Positions 6,037 to 13,709 of a stretch of 40,168 bases of DNA are shown piece after piece. The DNA comes from a virus: positions 1 to 40,168 of IMG/VR virus record IMGVR_UViG_3300009506_000110; one strand, written 5' to 3'. Under the pieces are notes generated by a model. It saw nothing but the letters and a program-made list of their open reading frames with translations, made no database searches and had not been told where the DNA came from. Position 1 is the first letter of the stretch; each line of letters opens with the position of its first letter. The position numbers were made by a program, and so were the translations under genes.

Positions 6037-6522
6037 ATGGCGCGGAAATCAAACATTGTGCGGAGACTGACCGGCCGGGAACTTACGGAACGAATGACGA
6101 CTTCCTTGGTCGAACAGGATGAGGAAATGGACGACGAGGATGCTCTCTGGATCGAGATCGAGGGGGAGCGTCTCGGTGTTCTCGACTACAACGAGGTCTA
6201 CGGTGGTGTGGCTGAGATCGAAACCGATGATGGTGAGCGGTGGTATGTCGCTGACGGCCATGAGTCGGCCGGGAACTACGTTAAGGATCGTTGGCGTGAC
6301 TATGACGAGAGCGAACTTCTCGAATTGATCGGCCAGGAGCGCATCGTTCAGATGTGGTTGAGCGGACAGTCGTTTGAAGACTTCCTGGATGAGTACATCC
6401 GCTACGATGGTCCCGAGGCTGAACTCGCTAGCTGGGATGGTGCGGAGCGAAGCGTGGATGGAGCGAGCCCTGCTCTCATCGAAGACCTCGGTTTTACCCC
6501 GGATGTCGCTTACCGGACCTGA
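6037..6522 (+). CDS. Conserved phage-type hypothetical protein, 161 aa
   Basis: A CGGAGAG site precedes the ATG at 6037. The basic N-terminus (RKSNIVRRLTGRELTERM) leads to SLVEQDEE at 23-30, where L24-V-E26 then Q fits the prohead-protease-type (I/L/V)xE rule. The rest is acidic alpha/beta and ends in a pattern common in phage hypothetical proteins (WDGAERSVDG, then LIEDLGFTPDVAYRT). I know this type from phage genomes but not its function. A processed, head-packaged protein is an inference from the N-terminal site and the neighbours. Confidence 0.7.
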   Translation: MARKSNIVRRLTGRELTERMTTSLVEQDEEMDDEDALWIEIEGERLGVLDYNEVYGGVAEIETDDGERWYVADGHESAGNYVKDRWRDYDESELLELIGQERIVQMWLSGQSFEDFLDEYIRYDGPEAELASWDGAERSVDGASPALIEDLGFTPDVAYRT

Positions 6523-6537
6523 GCGGGGATCGATCCT

Positions 6538-6930
6538 ATGCAACGACGCAAGGTTATGGTGGGGAAGGGCCGCACCTTTACTCAGGCAGAAGTCAGGGCT
6601 GCGGCTCGCCAGAAACGCAAGATGAAGTTCACGGGTCCAGCGAAGACTCTCAAGACTGTGCGGTTCGAACAGGCGGATCGGCTGATCTGGCGCGAGCTGG
6701 TTGAGATGAGCCTGGACTTTGGTCAGGTCGATCAGATCGCTAAGAAACGAAACTGGAGCCAGCAAAGAGCTGCTGGCTATATGGCGGGGCAGCAAGCGGC
6801 GGCGCAGGGCAATCGCTTCGCTGGCCTGGGTCAATCGGAGTGGAGAGCAACGGACGACTTCGCAGTCGGCTATCGGGAGGGATTCAAAGACGCTGAGTAT
6901 TCTGCGAACCTCCCTGCATTGCGAGCCTGA
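6538..6930 (+). CDS. Basic protein with an ADRLI motif, 130 aa
   Basis: The N-terminal 35 residues are strongly basic, then EQADRLIWRELVEMSL (residues 44-59) gives a divergent copy of the recurring ADxLIxxEL motif. The C-terminal half, containing AGYMAGQQAAAQGNRF and DFAVGYREGFKDAEYS, has spaced Gly-Tyr repeats slightly like ribosome modulation factors. I do not consider that a firm match. The ribosome site (GCGGGGA) is moderate. The stop overlaps the next ATG as TGATG. Confidence 0.6.
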   Translation: MQRRKVMVGKGRTFTQAEVRAAARQKRKMKFTGPAKTLKTVRFEQADRLIWRELVEMSLDFGQVDQIAKKRNWSQQRAAGYMAGQQAAAQGNRFAGLGQSEWRATDDFAVGYREGFKDAEYSANLPALRA

Positions 6931-7061
6931 TGTCTGACATAGCCCTAATTTTGCTGACCATCTTACTGGGTGGGACAGCCGTCGTGCTCCAATGCCAGCA
7001 TGACAAGAACCACTTACCTCCCAGACCCTCACGGAGAGATAAGAGTGACGAGAATCGCTGA
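6930..7061 (+). CDS. Single-pass membrane microprotein, 43 aa
   Basis: The ATG at 6930 overlaps the previous stop (TGATG). After MSD comes a hydrophobic helix of about 17 residues (IALILLTILLGGTAVVL), then a basic hydrophilic tail rich in Arg and Lys. The coding end overlaps the repeated cassette that starts the next gene, so part of the tail is encoded by the cassette. It is one of four tiny membrane peptides in the window. A role in the envelope or lysis is possible but not supported further. Confidence 0.45.
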   Translation: MSDIALILLTILLGGTAVVLQCQHDKNHLPPRPSRRDKSDENR

Positions 7062-7281
7062 CAAATTGATTGAGCAGGAATTGAAGGATCAATTGGTCCG
7101 ATGCAAGGACTGTAAGTGGTGGGGTCGTCATGCTGACCAAGTGTGCGATCGTACCAATAACATACAGACGGAGAGTGGGCCTCAGATGTTTGCTGTGGAT
7201 GCCACGGCTGCTGACGATCAAGGTCTCGATGCTTGGTTGGAGACTGGTCCTGAGTTTGGCTGTATCCACGGTGAAGCGTAA
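7045..7281 (+). CDS. Small zinc-site protein with N-terminal IADKLIEQEL, 78 aa
   Basis: The GTG at 7045 follows CGGAGAGATAAGA. The protein opens MTRIADKLIEQEL, nearly identical to the starts of the genes at 7601 and 7889. Residues 18-78 form a separate module with CKDCKWWG near the start and FGCIHGE at the end, a four-ligand Cys/His pattern seen in small phage proteins. I infer that the first ten residues are a capsid-targeting signal, cut after LIE, and that the zinc module is cargo. An upstream ATG at 6970 in the same frame lacks a ribosome site. Confidence 0.7.
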   Translation: MTRIADKLIEQELKDQLVRCKDCKWWGRHADQVCDRTNNIQTESGPQMFAVDATAADDQGLDAWLETGPEFGCIHGEA

Positions 7282-7580
7282 TGATGAAACGACTGGCTGA
7301 CAAATTGATCGAGGCAGAAGTGGACAGCTTAGACAACGAATTGTCCTATGATTACAACTATCTTGCGTCCCTCGTAAGAATGGCAGAGAGATTATCCAGA
7401 GCTATTGACAAAGCATTAGAATGGGTTTCGGAAGAAGAGGAAGAATTGGATTTTGGTACACCCTCTGCCAACGAACTTTATGCTGCTTCAGAAAAATTTC
7501 GTGATGTTATCGATCATATTCGGAAAGCAGAAAATGAATTGAATCTTAGTAGAGAAGAATTTGAAAGAGAAGGGCAGTAG
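7281..7580 (+). CDS. Helical protein with N-terminal LADKLIEAEV, 99 aa
   Basis: The start codon overlaps the previous stop (TAATG). A second ATG at 7284 is equally possible and gives MKRLADKLIEAEV. After this signal-like N-terminus the rest is predicted helical, acidic and coiled-coil-like (ERLSRAIDKALEWVSEEEEE). The DNA is AT-richer than its neighbours. By position and N-terminus it belongs to the set of putative head-packaged proteins. No enzymatic motif is visible. Confidence 0.65.
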   Translation: MMKRLADKLIEAEVDSLDNELSYDYNYLASLVRMAERLSRAIDKALEWVSEEEEELDFGTPSANELYAASEKFRDVIDHIRKAENELNLSREEFEREGQ

Positions 7581-7600
7581 ACCCTCACGGAGAGATAAGA

Positions 7601-7861
7601 GTGACGAGAATCGCTGACAGACTGATCGAGCAGGGGTTACATGAGATGTCATTGAATGTCGCTAATAAATTAGAGAGATCAATAGGCTTGGTTGATAAAG
7701 CTCGGGAGCGTATTACTCGTTTATTGGACGAAGTGACGACTATAGAGGTTGTAGACATTCTTTATGATGCTCTTATTAGCTTGGAAGAGGCGAATGAGCA
7801 TATATATAAGGCTGCGGACGCTGAGCGGGAGCGGGGTGGCAATACACCTATAGTTATGTGA
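7601..7861 (+). CDS. Helical protein with N-terminal IADRLIEQGL, 86 aa
   Basis: The GTG at 7601 lies in a second copy of the initiation cassette, identical over 41 bases to that at 7023-7063. The protein starts MTRIADRLIEQGL and continues as an acidic, mainly helical protein of coiled-coil character (KLERSIGLVDKARERITRLL). Its body has the same general architecture as the neighbour at 7281, so the two may be diverged duplicates. Head packaging is inferred from the N-terminus. Confidence 0.65.
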   Translation: MTRIADRLIEQGLHEMSLNVANKLERSIGLVDKARERITRLLDEVTTIEVVDILYDALISLEEANEHIYKAADAERERGGNTPIVM

Positions 7862-7888
7862 CGGACACTCTTAAACGGAGAAAGCGGC

Positions 7889-8266
7889 GTGACAAGAATC
7901 GCTGACAAATTGATCGAGCGCGAACTGCGGTTGATGGAGCAGGAGCCGGAAGAGTTCGGCATGGAAGAACCGATGCCGGATGCGACAGACCTGGAAGAGC
8001 CGGAGGGGCGCGAGTTCGATCAGTATGTCCAGGTACGTGAAGAGGAACTGGAGCCTGGTACAAGTCTGTTCTTCCGTGTGGAGACACCCTTCCGCTACGG
8101 TGATCTCCGAGGCATCAAGGGTGATGTCCTTGAACTGGAGCAGAGCGGGATGAGCGGGAATACATACTGGTTCAGCGGCGGTACTGCTACCAGTGGGGTA
8201 CGAATCGAATTGGATCAGGTCAACGACTTGCTCCGTAAACAACGAATCTCCAGAGAGGTAGACTAA
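7889..8266 (+). CDS. Small acidic protein with N-terminal IADKLIEREL, 125 aa
   Basis: The GTG at 7889 follows ACGGAGAAAG. The protein begins MTRIADKLIERELRLMEQE, then an acidic linker to about residue 45, then a compact beta-rich domain (ELEPGTSLFFRVETPFRYG and IKGDVLELEQSG). The RELRLMEQ extension also matches the linker of the HAD/2H protein (QELRLMEK), so the signal may extend beyond the core. No function is recognised for the beta domain. Confidence 0.7.
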   Translation: MTRIADKLIERELRLMEQEPEEFGMEEPMPDATDLEEPEGREFDQYVQVREEELEPGTSLFFRVETPFRYGDLRGIKGDVLELEQSGMSGNTYWFSGGTATSGVRIELDQVNDLLRKQRISREVD

Positions 8267-8267
8267 A

Positions 8268-8957
8268 ATGGCTGAGAAATTCGGAGTCTGGTTTGAAGAC
8301 ACGTTGATCGTCGGGGAATCGAGGACCGGCCTGATTCGGATGAGGTCGGGTGTGAGCCTGGAAGAGGCGAAGAGCCTTGCCGAAAATGGTCTCTACACGC
8401 TGGCCCTTGCTAAGAGCAAAACGGCTCTGGAGCAATTCCTGGCTAAGCGTAGCATCCCCAAGGGATCGATCACGGAAACGGTGCGGCAACTTAGCGAGAA
8501 GGGTTTAGCCTACGATCCAAATCAGGTGAAACCGATTGAGCGAGCCGTCTATGTGTCTGGGGGTTGGCGTGTCAGCGGAAATCTGCTTATGGCGCAGATC
8601 AATGAGACAACGCTGGTGGACAGCCAACTGAAGATTTTGATGGACAATGGCCTGATGCGTCTAGATCCGCTCAGCAAGAGTTCGTTTAAGATTTACGTGA
8701 AGAAGAGCGGGGGCGCGGCGAAGCAGGAATCGATTGAGGAGCAGGAAGGTGGTCTCCCTCGTTTGATGCAGAGCAAGCTTCGTGAGATCGAGGACACGAT
8801 GAAGATGGCTGCGGCCAACATGACTGATGTGGACTGGGACAATGCGTATAACGTCGATGCCCTGGTTGCTCGCATCGTGAGTGCTTACACCGATCCAGGT
8901 GTGAAGAAGGCATTTTCGAAGATGAAGAAGACAGGATCGTATCTCTCAGTATTCTAA
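8268..8957 (+). CDS. Hypothetical protein with possible processing site, 229 aa
   Basis: The ATG follows the previous stop by one base. Residues 1-145 form an alpha/beta domain of unknown type. Residues 151-160 (AKQESIEEQE) contain I156-E-E158 then Q, a match to the (I/V)xE-Q processing rule seen in neighbouring proteins. The C-terminal 70 residues are helical. The two-part architecture with a site between resembles the larger multi-domain proteins at 16-28 kb. No enzymatic motif is visible. Confidence 0.65.
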   Translation: MAEKFGVWFEDTLIVGESRTGLIRMRSGVSLEEAKSLAENGLYTLALAKSKTALEQFLAKRSIPKGSITETVRQLSEKGLAYDPNQVKPIERAVYVSGGWRVSGNLLMAQINETTLVDSQLKILMDNGLMRLDPLSKSSFKIYVKKSGGAAKQESIEEQEGGLPRLMQSKLREIEDTMKMAAANMTDVDWDNAYNVDALVARIVSAYTDPGVKKAFSKMKKTGSYLSVF

Positions 8958-8974
8958 GTCAGTCTGGAGGGACT

Positions 8975-9220
8975 ATGCCGGAACGAACCGTGGTGATCGA
9001 TGGGCAGCCGATCGATCCGGACACAATGGATTGGAGACCTGTTCGGCGCAGACCCCTTATGGTTCATGCAGTACGAATGGATACAGATTTTACGGTGCAA
9101 ACTCTCGAAGGAGAGATGACGGGACGAGCCGGTGACTTTCTCATCAAAGGAGTGGCCGGGGAATACTACCCTCTCAGTTCAGAGCTCTTCGTGAGCAATT
9201 ATGATGCCAGCGTCTACTAA
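8975..9220 (+). CDS. PGDYG-like small beta protein, 81 aa
   Basis: A GGAGGGA site precedes the ATG. From residue 28 on, the pattern (LMVHAVRM, TVQTLEGEMTGRAGDFLIKG, then GEYYP and a C-terminal YD) matches small phage proteins containing a GDxLIxGVxGExYP core, related to the PGDYG domain. The function of that family is not established. The gene sits just upstream of the long appendage gene. Confidence 0.6.
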   Translation: MPERTVVIDGQPIDPDTMDWRPVRRRPLMVHAVRMDTDFTVQTLEGEMTGRAGDFLIKGVAGEYYPLSSELFVSNYDASVY

Positions 9221-9234
9221 CAGGAGATAAGTCA

Positions 9235-11196
9235 ATGGCTACGGTCTACTGGGATTTGGAAAATGGGAACGACGGAAACGATGGGTTGACCATTGCGACT
9301 CCGAAGCTCACCTGGGCCGGAGTCAAGACAGCGTTGGGCGGTTCAGTTTCTCCTGCGGACAATGTTCGTATCCTGGGAAATCAGGTGATTGCGGAAGAGT
9401 CGTCTGGTGCTCCAGGTCTGAACATCACGTTTACACAGTACAGCCCTACTATCGTTGTACCCACCGATCTAACCGATACAGGTGCTCATGGCTACGCGGA
9501 TGGAGACGGCATCATTGGTCCGGACGGTCAGTTCTACCTCATCAAGACGGAGAACATTGCGGGTGGGACAATCACGATCTATGGTGGATACGTGGGAACG
9601 ACTGTAACTGTTGCCTCATTGAACTATTTGCCAGCAGTTGACCCGAGCACGGAGCGGATCGGATCGGACGATTTCTCCGGCACGAGCGGAAACGATGTGA
9701 TTCTGGACGGGGGCTGGTACGATAGTGGTGGTGGCACTCCGGCGCAAGACACGATCAATTCCAGGATCGTACCGTCTTTCCTTAGACCGGCGGCTCCTGC
9801 TGATTTCTGGGTCGTTTCGACGACGACCGAATATGTCCATGCGAAAAATATTATGTGGGGATCAGTGCCTAGCGCGTCGAGCCACGCATTCTTAGATATC
9901 CCATCCGGAGAGGATGGGAAGCATCTCCAATTCACGAATATGGGTACGTGCGGGATCGGGGAAGTGGTTCATGCGTGGAGCGCGGAGGACTGGGTCTTTA
10001 ATCGCTGTTCAGCTGTAGCTACGAATGGTGTTGCCAGTTCCAATGCGATCGTAGAGGTTGTTTCCGCAGCTGGCTCTTCCGGTATCAATGGATTAGAACT
10101 GTATGATTGTGTAGCACTGGATGCCACAGGTCTGTACTTGAATCTGTTCTCCACGTTTACCTTGGCTTGCTACGGTTTGATCGTGCAAAACCTGGTTCAT
10201 GTAGTGACGAATAGCGCCTATGATAATAGTACGGCGATGCAAATGCTGGGAGGTCGTTATCGAGGATTGTATATCGACAACATTATTTGTCGGGGCGGAT
10301 ATTCCAATGGTTTGACAATTGGACTCTCTTCGATCCAGGAACCGTTAGCCACATTCTCCGAATCGGAAAACTTGATTTCCAATGTGGACATCTTGGATAC
10401 GGATCAAGGCTTGACTATCGGAATCGTGGATCAGATCGAAAACTTTAGCATGGCTAATCTGTTGCTCGACACAAAGGTTGGTGCGGGAAGCGATGCGTTC
10501 ACAATTAGTTTGGATAAGAGCGACGATGATATTACTCCGGTGCAAATCAGCAATGTTCAGATCGGTCAGAGAGGCGGTACTGATACGAAGGTATGTTGGA
10601 CTGGAGTCGGATTCGTTCTGCTAATCGATTCGAGTATTACCGATCCGGAGTGGGCAACTGATGTGGAGCTGGCCGATCTCTATTCATTGGGAGCCTACAT
10701 TATCAAGGATGCTCCCGGATTCTTAGGATTTGTGCAAACCGATGTAGACGTTCCCGGACTTTACACGTATGTGACAGCACTGGTTGATCCGCCTAATCTG
10801 TCTGTAAACGAAGCCGGATATATGCGTGAAGACGATTCGCTAAAGGTCGGAGCTACACCTTCGATTCAGACCGAGGTCATCGATGGTGGGGTAACGCCTG
10901 TGACCGTGCCGATGCAGCAGCAAGTATTAGCAGGGATCAGACAAATCACAGCCAAACTGAGAAAAGACACGGCGTATGGCGCTGGCAATCCGAAGCTGCG
11001 TGTCACCAGCTATTCTTGGAACTCGGGTATTCCTCAGCCCGTGGTGCAGGAAGTATCGATGAGTGGATTGGCTGAAGAGTGGAACGATGTGAGTCTAGTC
11101 GTCGATGTGGAGTACGATCAGATTATCGAGGTAGAACTGGTCAATGAGGGCGATGCGGGTGGCAAGGCGTGGATCGATCAGCTTCAAGGTGTATAG
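9235..11196 (+). CDS. Putative tail fibre / tailspike beta-helix protein, 653 aa
   Basis: An AGGAGATAAG site precedes the ATG. The N-terminus, with YWDLENGNDGNDGL followed by IATPKLTWAGV, matches the opening seen in right-handed beta-helix proteins with the xGNDxNDGL pattern. Residues about 60-490 are rich in Gly, Asn, Asp and hydrophobic strands, as in parallel beta-helices. Residues 490-653 look like a C-terminal beta-sandwich. No catalytic motif for a depolymerase is evident. It probably forms part of a receptor-binding appendage, since the next six genes are also structural-looking. The call is by pattern, not by close similarity. Confidence 0.65.
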   Translation: MATVYWDLENGNDGNDGLTIATPKLTWAGVKTALGGSVSPADNVRILGNQVIAEESSGAPGLNITFTQYSPTIVVPTDLTDTGAHGYADGDGIIGPDGQFYLIKTENIAGGTITIYGGYVGTTVTVASLNYLPAVDPSTERIGSDDFSGTSGNDVILDGGWYDSGGGTPAQDTINSRIVPSFLRPAAPADFWVVSTTTEYVHAKNIMWGSVPSASSHAFLDIPSGEDGKHLQFTNMGTCGIGEVVHAWSAEDWVFNRCSAVATNGVASSNAIVEVVSAAGSSGINGLELYDCVALDATGLYLNLFSTFTLACYGLIVQNLVHVVTNSAYDNSTAMQMLGGRYRGLYIDNIICRGGYSNGLTIGLSSIQEPLATFSESENLISNVDILDTDQGLTIGIVDQIENFSMANLLLDTKVGAGSDAFTISLDKSDDDITPVQISNVQIGQRGGTDTKVCWTGVGFVLLIDSSITDPEWATDVELADLYSLGAYIIKDAPGFLGFVQTDVDVPGLYTYVTALVDPPNLSVNEAGYMREDDSLKVGATPSIQTEVIDGGVTPVTVPMQQQVLAGIRQITAKLRKDTAYGAGNPKLRVTSYSWNSGIPQPVVQEVSMSGLAEEWNDVSLVVDVEYDQIIEVELVNEGDAGGKAWIDQLQGV

Positions 11197-11205
11197 GGGA
11201 TACTC

Positions 11206-11406
11206 TTGAGCGGGATACCTATCCGAGACTTGCTGTATAACTATGGACCGATCGAGCTCTTAATGCAGGTCTTATCTTCGATCGACGCGGTAATCGATGA
11301 GCTGGAAGATGGAGAGATCAGAGACCAGTACATTGAGATTGCTGAGGAGCTAGATTTGTTGATAGACACTGCTCCCAATCCTCCTGCGTTACAGGACTTG
11401 TCATGA
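11206..11406 (+). CDS. Small acidic helical protein, 66 aa, TTG start
   Basis: The TTG at 11206 follows TAGGGGAT. The protein is acidic and helical, with hydrophobic heptads (LLMQVLSSIDAVIDELEDG). Its stop overlaps the next ATG as ATGA. It could be an assembly chaperone or an accessory to the appendage genes, but no family is recognised. Confidence 0.55.
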   Translation: MSGIPIRDLLYNYGPIELLMQVLSSIDAVIDELEDGEIRDQYIEIAEELDLLIDTAPNPPALQDLS

Positions 11407-11828
11407 CACAGGAAGAAAAGGATGCGTACCTCGTCGCATTGAAACAGCCCTATGTGGCTGCATCAGCAGTCGTTCTTTTCAAGAAAGATACGACCTATTC
11501 GAGTGCCGGAGTAATCATTTACCGTTCTCCGTTGAAGGTGATGGAGCTGCTGAGCGATGCTATCTCTTTCCTTGTCGATTCCTTGCCAGATGAGTGTGTG
11601 GCTCGCTTCATAGGATATATCCATCCTCGTTTCTCCGGAAACTTCGGTTTGGCAATTTATCCTCCTCCGAGTCTTACTGACATCTCTGGTGGATTCGGAA
11701 TCTATGCTCCTGGAACATCCGGTGTGCTCGTCTATGATTGCGCAAGTGGAATTGCGGAATGCTTTGCTGGTTCATTGGCGGAAGACTATCCTGACCCGAT
11801 TCAACTGAGCATTCCAGGGATGCTTTGA
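11403..11828 (+). CDS. Appendage-locus hypothetical protein, 141 aa
   Basis: The ATG overlaps the previous stop by four bases. The N-terminal third is helical and the remainder rich in beta strands, Pro and Gly. It lies between the beta-helix protein and another structural-looking protein, so a virion appendage role is likely from context only. No motif is recognised. Confidence 0.55.
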   Translation: MTQEEKDAYLVALKQPYVAASAVVLFKKDTTYSSAGVIIYRSPLKVMELLSDAISFLVDSLPDECVARFIGYIHPRFSGNFGLAIYPPPSLTDISGGFGIYAPGTSGVLVYDCASGIAECFAGSLAEDYPDPIQLSIPGML

Positions 11829-11841
11829 GAGGACGTAACGA

Positions 11842-12825
11842 ATGGCATTTTACCACACGTCGGGATCAGCAACAGGGCTAGACGATCTGATCGGTAAGTT
11901 GAAAGACGCATTGGTCGCTGGTGGCTGGAGCGTGTACGACGATCAGTGGATCGCTTCCGGCTACTACATCATGTTCAATAGCGGTGGAGAGGAAGGGCTC
12001 GTTCCTTTCTATATGGAGCTGCTGAAGGTTGGTACGAATGTGATTGCTTTGTCCGGATATCTTGCTCACCCAGGTGGCGGTGGTGCGGGCACAGGCAAGT
12101 TCTCAGGTTCATCGAATACGTACTACAATATTGGTACGGATACGAGCACGAGTTACTGGATTACGGCTTCGAAAGATGGATTCGTATTGGCTACCCAGCA
12201 AGGCGCTACTCAGCGTGGAGCCGAGTTTGCAATCCTCTATCCATACCTGGGAATCAATAATGACGGAACACTTCAGATCGCGCAAACGACAAGTCCTGTC
12301 TCAGCTGGTGGACCAGTAGTTATTCCGGTGGATGACGCCAGCTTCTTTCAGGCAAACAATAAGTACATTGTGAGGCAGAGCGACACGGTAGAGAAAGTCA
12401 CGGTAACATCGGTTGGAGCCAATGACATCACTGTCTCGTCCCTAGCCAATAGTTATAGCAGCGGAGCATTCATTGGTCGTAACCCGGTTCCCATAGCTAT
12501 TTCTCAGGACGATATGGGTCTGTACTGGTATGAGGCGATCACGGCTACGGCAACAGTGAATGCGTCGGGCATTGCCCATCAGACAAGTCGAAATTCACAT
12601 CCAGCCGTGCTCTACGGTGATCCCGATGCGATGAGCAGTCTGAACCATCTGTATCCGGTTTACCTTGTGAATACACAAGCTGCTAACCAGGGTATGAGAT
12701 ACTGGAATCGTTTCACCCGACAATGGGGAGGAACGACGGCTCAAGGCGATACGATGCCGGTAGGATCGCAGATATGGGTAGGATTCCGAGCCGCTAACCT
12801 CAGCTGGTTTATGAGGCAATCCTAA
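11842..12825 (+). CDS. Putative virion structural / appendage protein, 327 aa
   Basis: An AGAGGACG site precedes the ATG. The first 50 residues (around LDDLIGKLKDALVAGGWSV) resemble the start of structural proteins found near tail-fibre genes of large myoviruses. The rest is rich in Gly, Ser, Thr and Asn and predicted beta. A motif around VVIPVDDASFF to VTSVGANDITVSS suggests a small beta-barrel insertion. Its exact place in the particle is unknown. Confidence 0.6.
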   Translation: MAFYHTSGSATGLDDLIGKLKDALVAGGWSVYDDQWIASGYYIMFNSGGEEGLVPFYMELLKVGTNVIALSGYLAHPGGGGAGTGKFSGSSNTYYNIGTDTSTSYWITASKDGFVLATQQGATQRGAEFAILYPYLGINNDGTLQIAQTTSPVSAGGPVVIPVDDASFFQANNKYIVRQSDTVEKVTVTSVGANDITVSSLANSYSSGAFIGRNPVPIAISQDDMGLYWYEAITATATVNASGIAHQTSRNSHPAVLYGDPDAMSSLNHLYPVYLVNTQAANQGMRYWNRFTRQWGGTTAQGDTMPVGSQIWVGFRAANLSWFMRQS

Positions 12826-12905
12826 TGTATGGAGACGTGTTGCTCTTCGTCGCATTTGTAGTTGTCATCGTCATCATTGTGGGATGGTCCAGTGCCGGTT
12901 CTTGA
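12825..12905 (+). CDS. Single-pass membrane microprotein, 26 aa
   Basis: The ATG at 12825 overlaps the previous TAA by one base. Of 26 residues, about 17 form a hydrophobic helix (LLFVAFVVVIVIIVGW), flanked by MYGDV and SSAGS. It is the second of four microproteins of this kind wedged between structural genes. The function is unknown. Holin-like or regulatory roles are possible. Confidence 0.45.
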   Translation: MYGDVLLFVAFVVVIVIIVGWSSAGS

Positions 12906-13236
12906 TCCAGGATATGCTCCAAGTCTGCTGACTGAGATCGATCCTCTATTTCTCGTGAAGATCGGTGGTAGCCTAAATGCAGAGATTCCGGAAGGAGCCG
13001 ATCTTCCTCCGGGTGAGGCACTCGTTGAAGTCGTACCGGCTACCGAGTATTCCCCTGTTCCCGATCCTGAACTGGAAATGGCAGGATTTTCCGTCTTCCT
13101 TTTCAGCGCTTCGGAATCCACGTTTGGACCAACTCCTCCTGAGCCGGTAGAGACCTCTTCTTCCAAGGGAGCTTTGCTCAGCTATTATTACTATGAGACG
13201 TTCCGTAGAAATTCTCGGAAACGGAGAGATCGATGA
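12892..13236 (+). CDS. Appendage-locus hypothetical protein, 114 aa, start uncertain
   Basis: The frame is open from a TTG at 12862, but the GTG at 12892 gives a sensible N-terminus (VPVLDPGYAPSLL) with GGGATGG upstream, and overlaps the microprotein by 14 bases. The protein is Pro- and Glu-rich in the middle and ends in a very basic tail (FRRNSRKRRDR). It overlaps the next ATG as ATGA. No family is recognised. Confidence 0.5.
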   Translation: MPVLDPGYAPSLLTEIDPLFLVKIGGSLNAEIPEGADLPPGEALVEVVPATEYSPVPDPELEMAGFSVFLFSASESTFGPTPPEPVETSSSKGALLSYYYYETFRRNSRKRRDR

Positions 13237-13709
13237 GTCGAAACGCTATCTATAGACGCACGGGAACTCGTGTCGTATCGAGTCAGCAATTTGCCGATGT
13301 CGGTGTGTATCAGGAGGATGGAGAATTCGGCGTATTGGTGCGTGACGATTCGGAATTGGAATTAACTTATCCTGATATTACATTGGTCAAGCCGATCTAT
13401 GTTGGAGACTTCAAGCAGCTCTGCCTCTATCTGAATTATGTCCAAGCCACTTCGGATCGTATGTTTTTCAAGATTTATGGCGCTCTTCAAAAAGCGGGTC
13501 CGTACCACGTCTTTCCTCAGTTGGGAGAAGCTGTGGGAAATCAGGTTCCATTAAAGCCTTTGGAAATCATCATCAATGATGGCAGCGATCCCTACCTATA
13601 TCAATTTCCTAACAGCAATTTGAACTGGATGAAGCTGTTGGTAAAAGTGGAAGGGACTGTAACTGGTACGAGCTGCGAAACCTATCTTGCTCGCGGATGG
13701 GGGAACTAA
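13233..13709 (+). CDS. Appendage-locus beta-rich protein, 158 aa
   Basis: The ATG overlaps the previous stop by four bases with a CGGAGAGATCG site. The protein is beta-rich, with a jelly-roll-like alternation (LTYPDITLVKPIYVGDFKQL). It is part of an uninterrupted chain of overlapping genes that continues to 15362. A structural role in the tail appendage is inferred from context. Confidence 0.55.
   Translation: MSRNAIYRRTGTRVVSSQQFADVGVYQEDGEFGVLVRDDSELELTYPDITLVKPIYVGDFKQLCLYLNYVQATSDRMFFKIYGALQKAGPYHVFPQLGEAVGNQVPLKPLEIIINDGSDPYLYQFPNSNLNWMKLLVKVEGTVTGTSCETYLARGWGN

Larger units (their letters stand above)
7023..7634 (+). repeat. Duplicated start cassette: ribosome site plus IADxLIEQ codons
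   Basis: Bases 7023-7063 and 7579-7619 are identical over 41 bases, and the similarity continues to 7078 and 7634. The block covers the ribosome site, the GTG start and the codons for the IADxLIEQ N-terminus. A third, more diverged copy begins the gene at 7889, where ACGGAGAAAGCGGC precedes the GTG. The downstream gene bodies differ. The repeat therefore behaves as a portable 5' module that gives different proteins the same N-terminal signal. Confidence 0.85.

Noticed and set aside
6538-6930. Ribosome modulation factor homology
   Set aside because: The Gly-Tyr spacing is only vaguely similar and the key Rmf residues are not evident.
6049-7269. Long minus-strand reading frame of 406 codons
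   Set aside because: It lies antisense to several well-supported + strand genes with overlapping starts and ribosome sites. It has no ribosome site of its own and no recognisable protein pattern. It is a shadow of codon bias.
7023-8000. CRISPR array from the repeated blocks
   Set aside because: Only two or three copies exist, at unequal spacing of hundreds of bases. They coincide with gene starts and code for protein.
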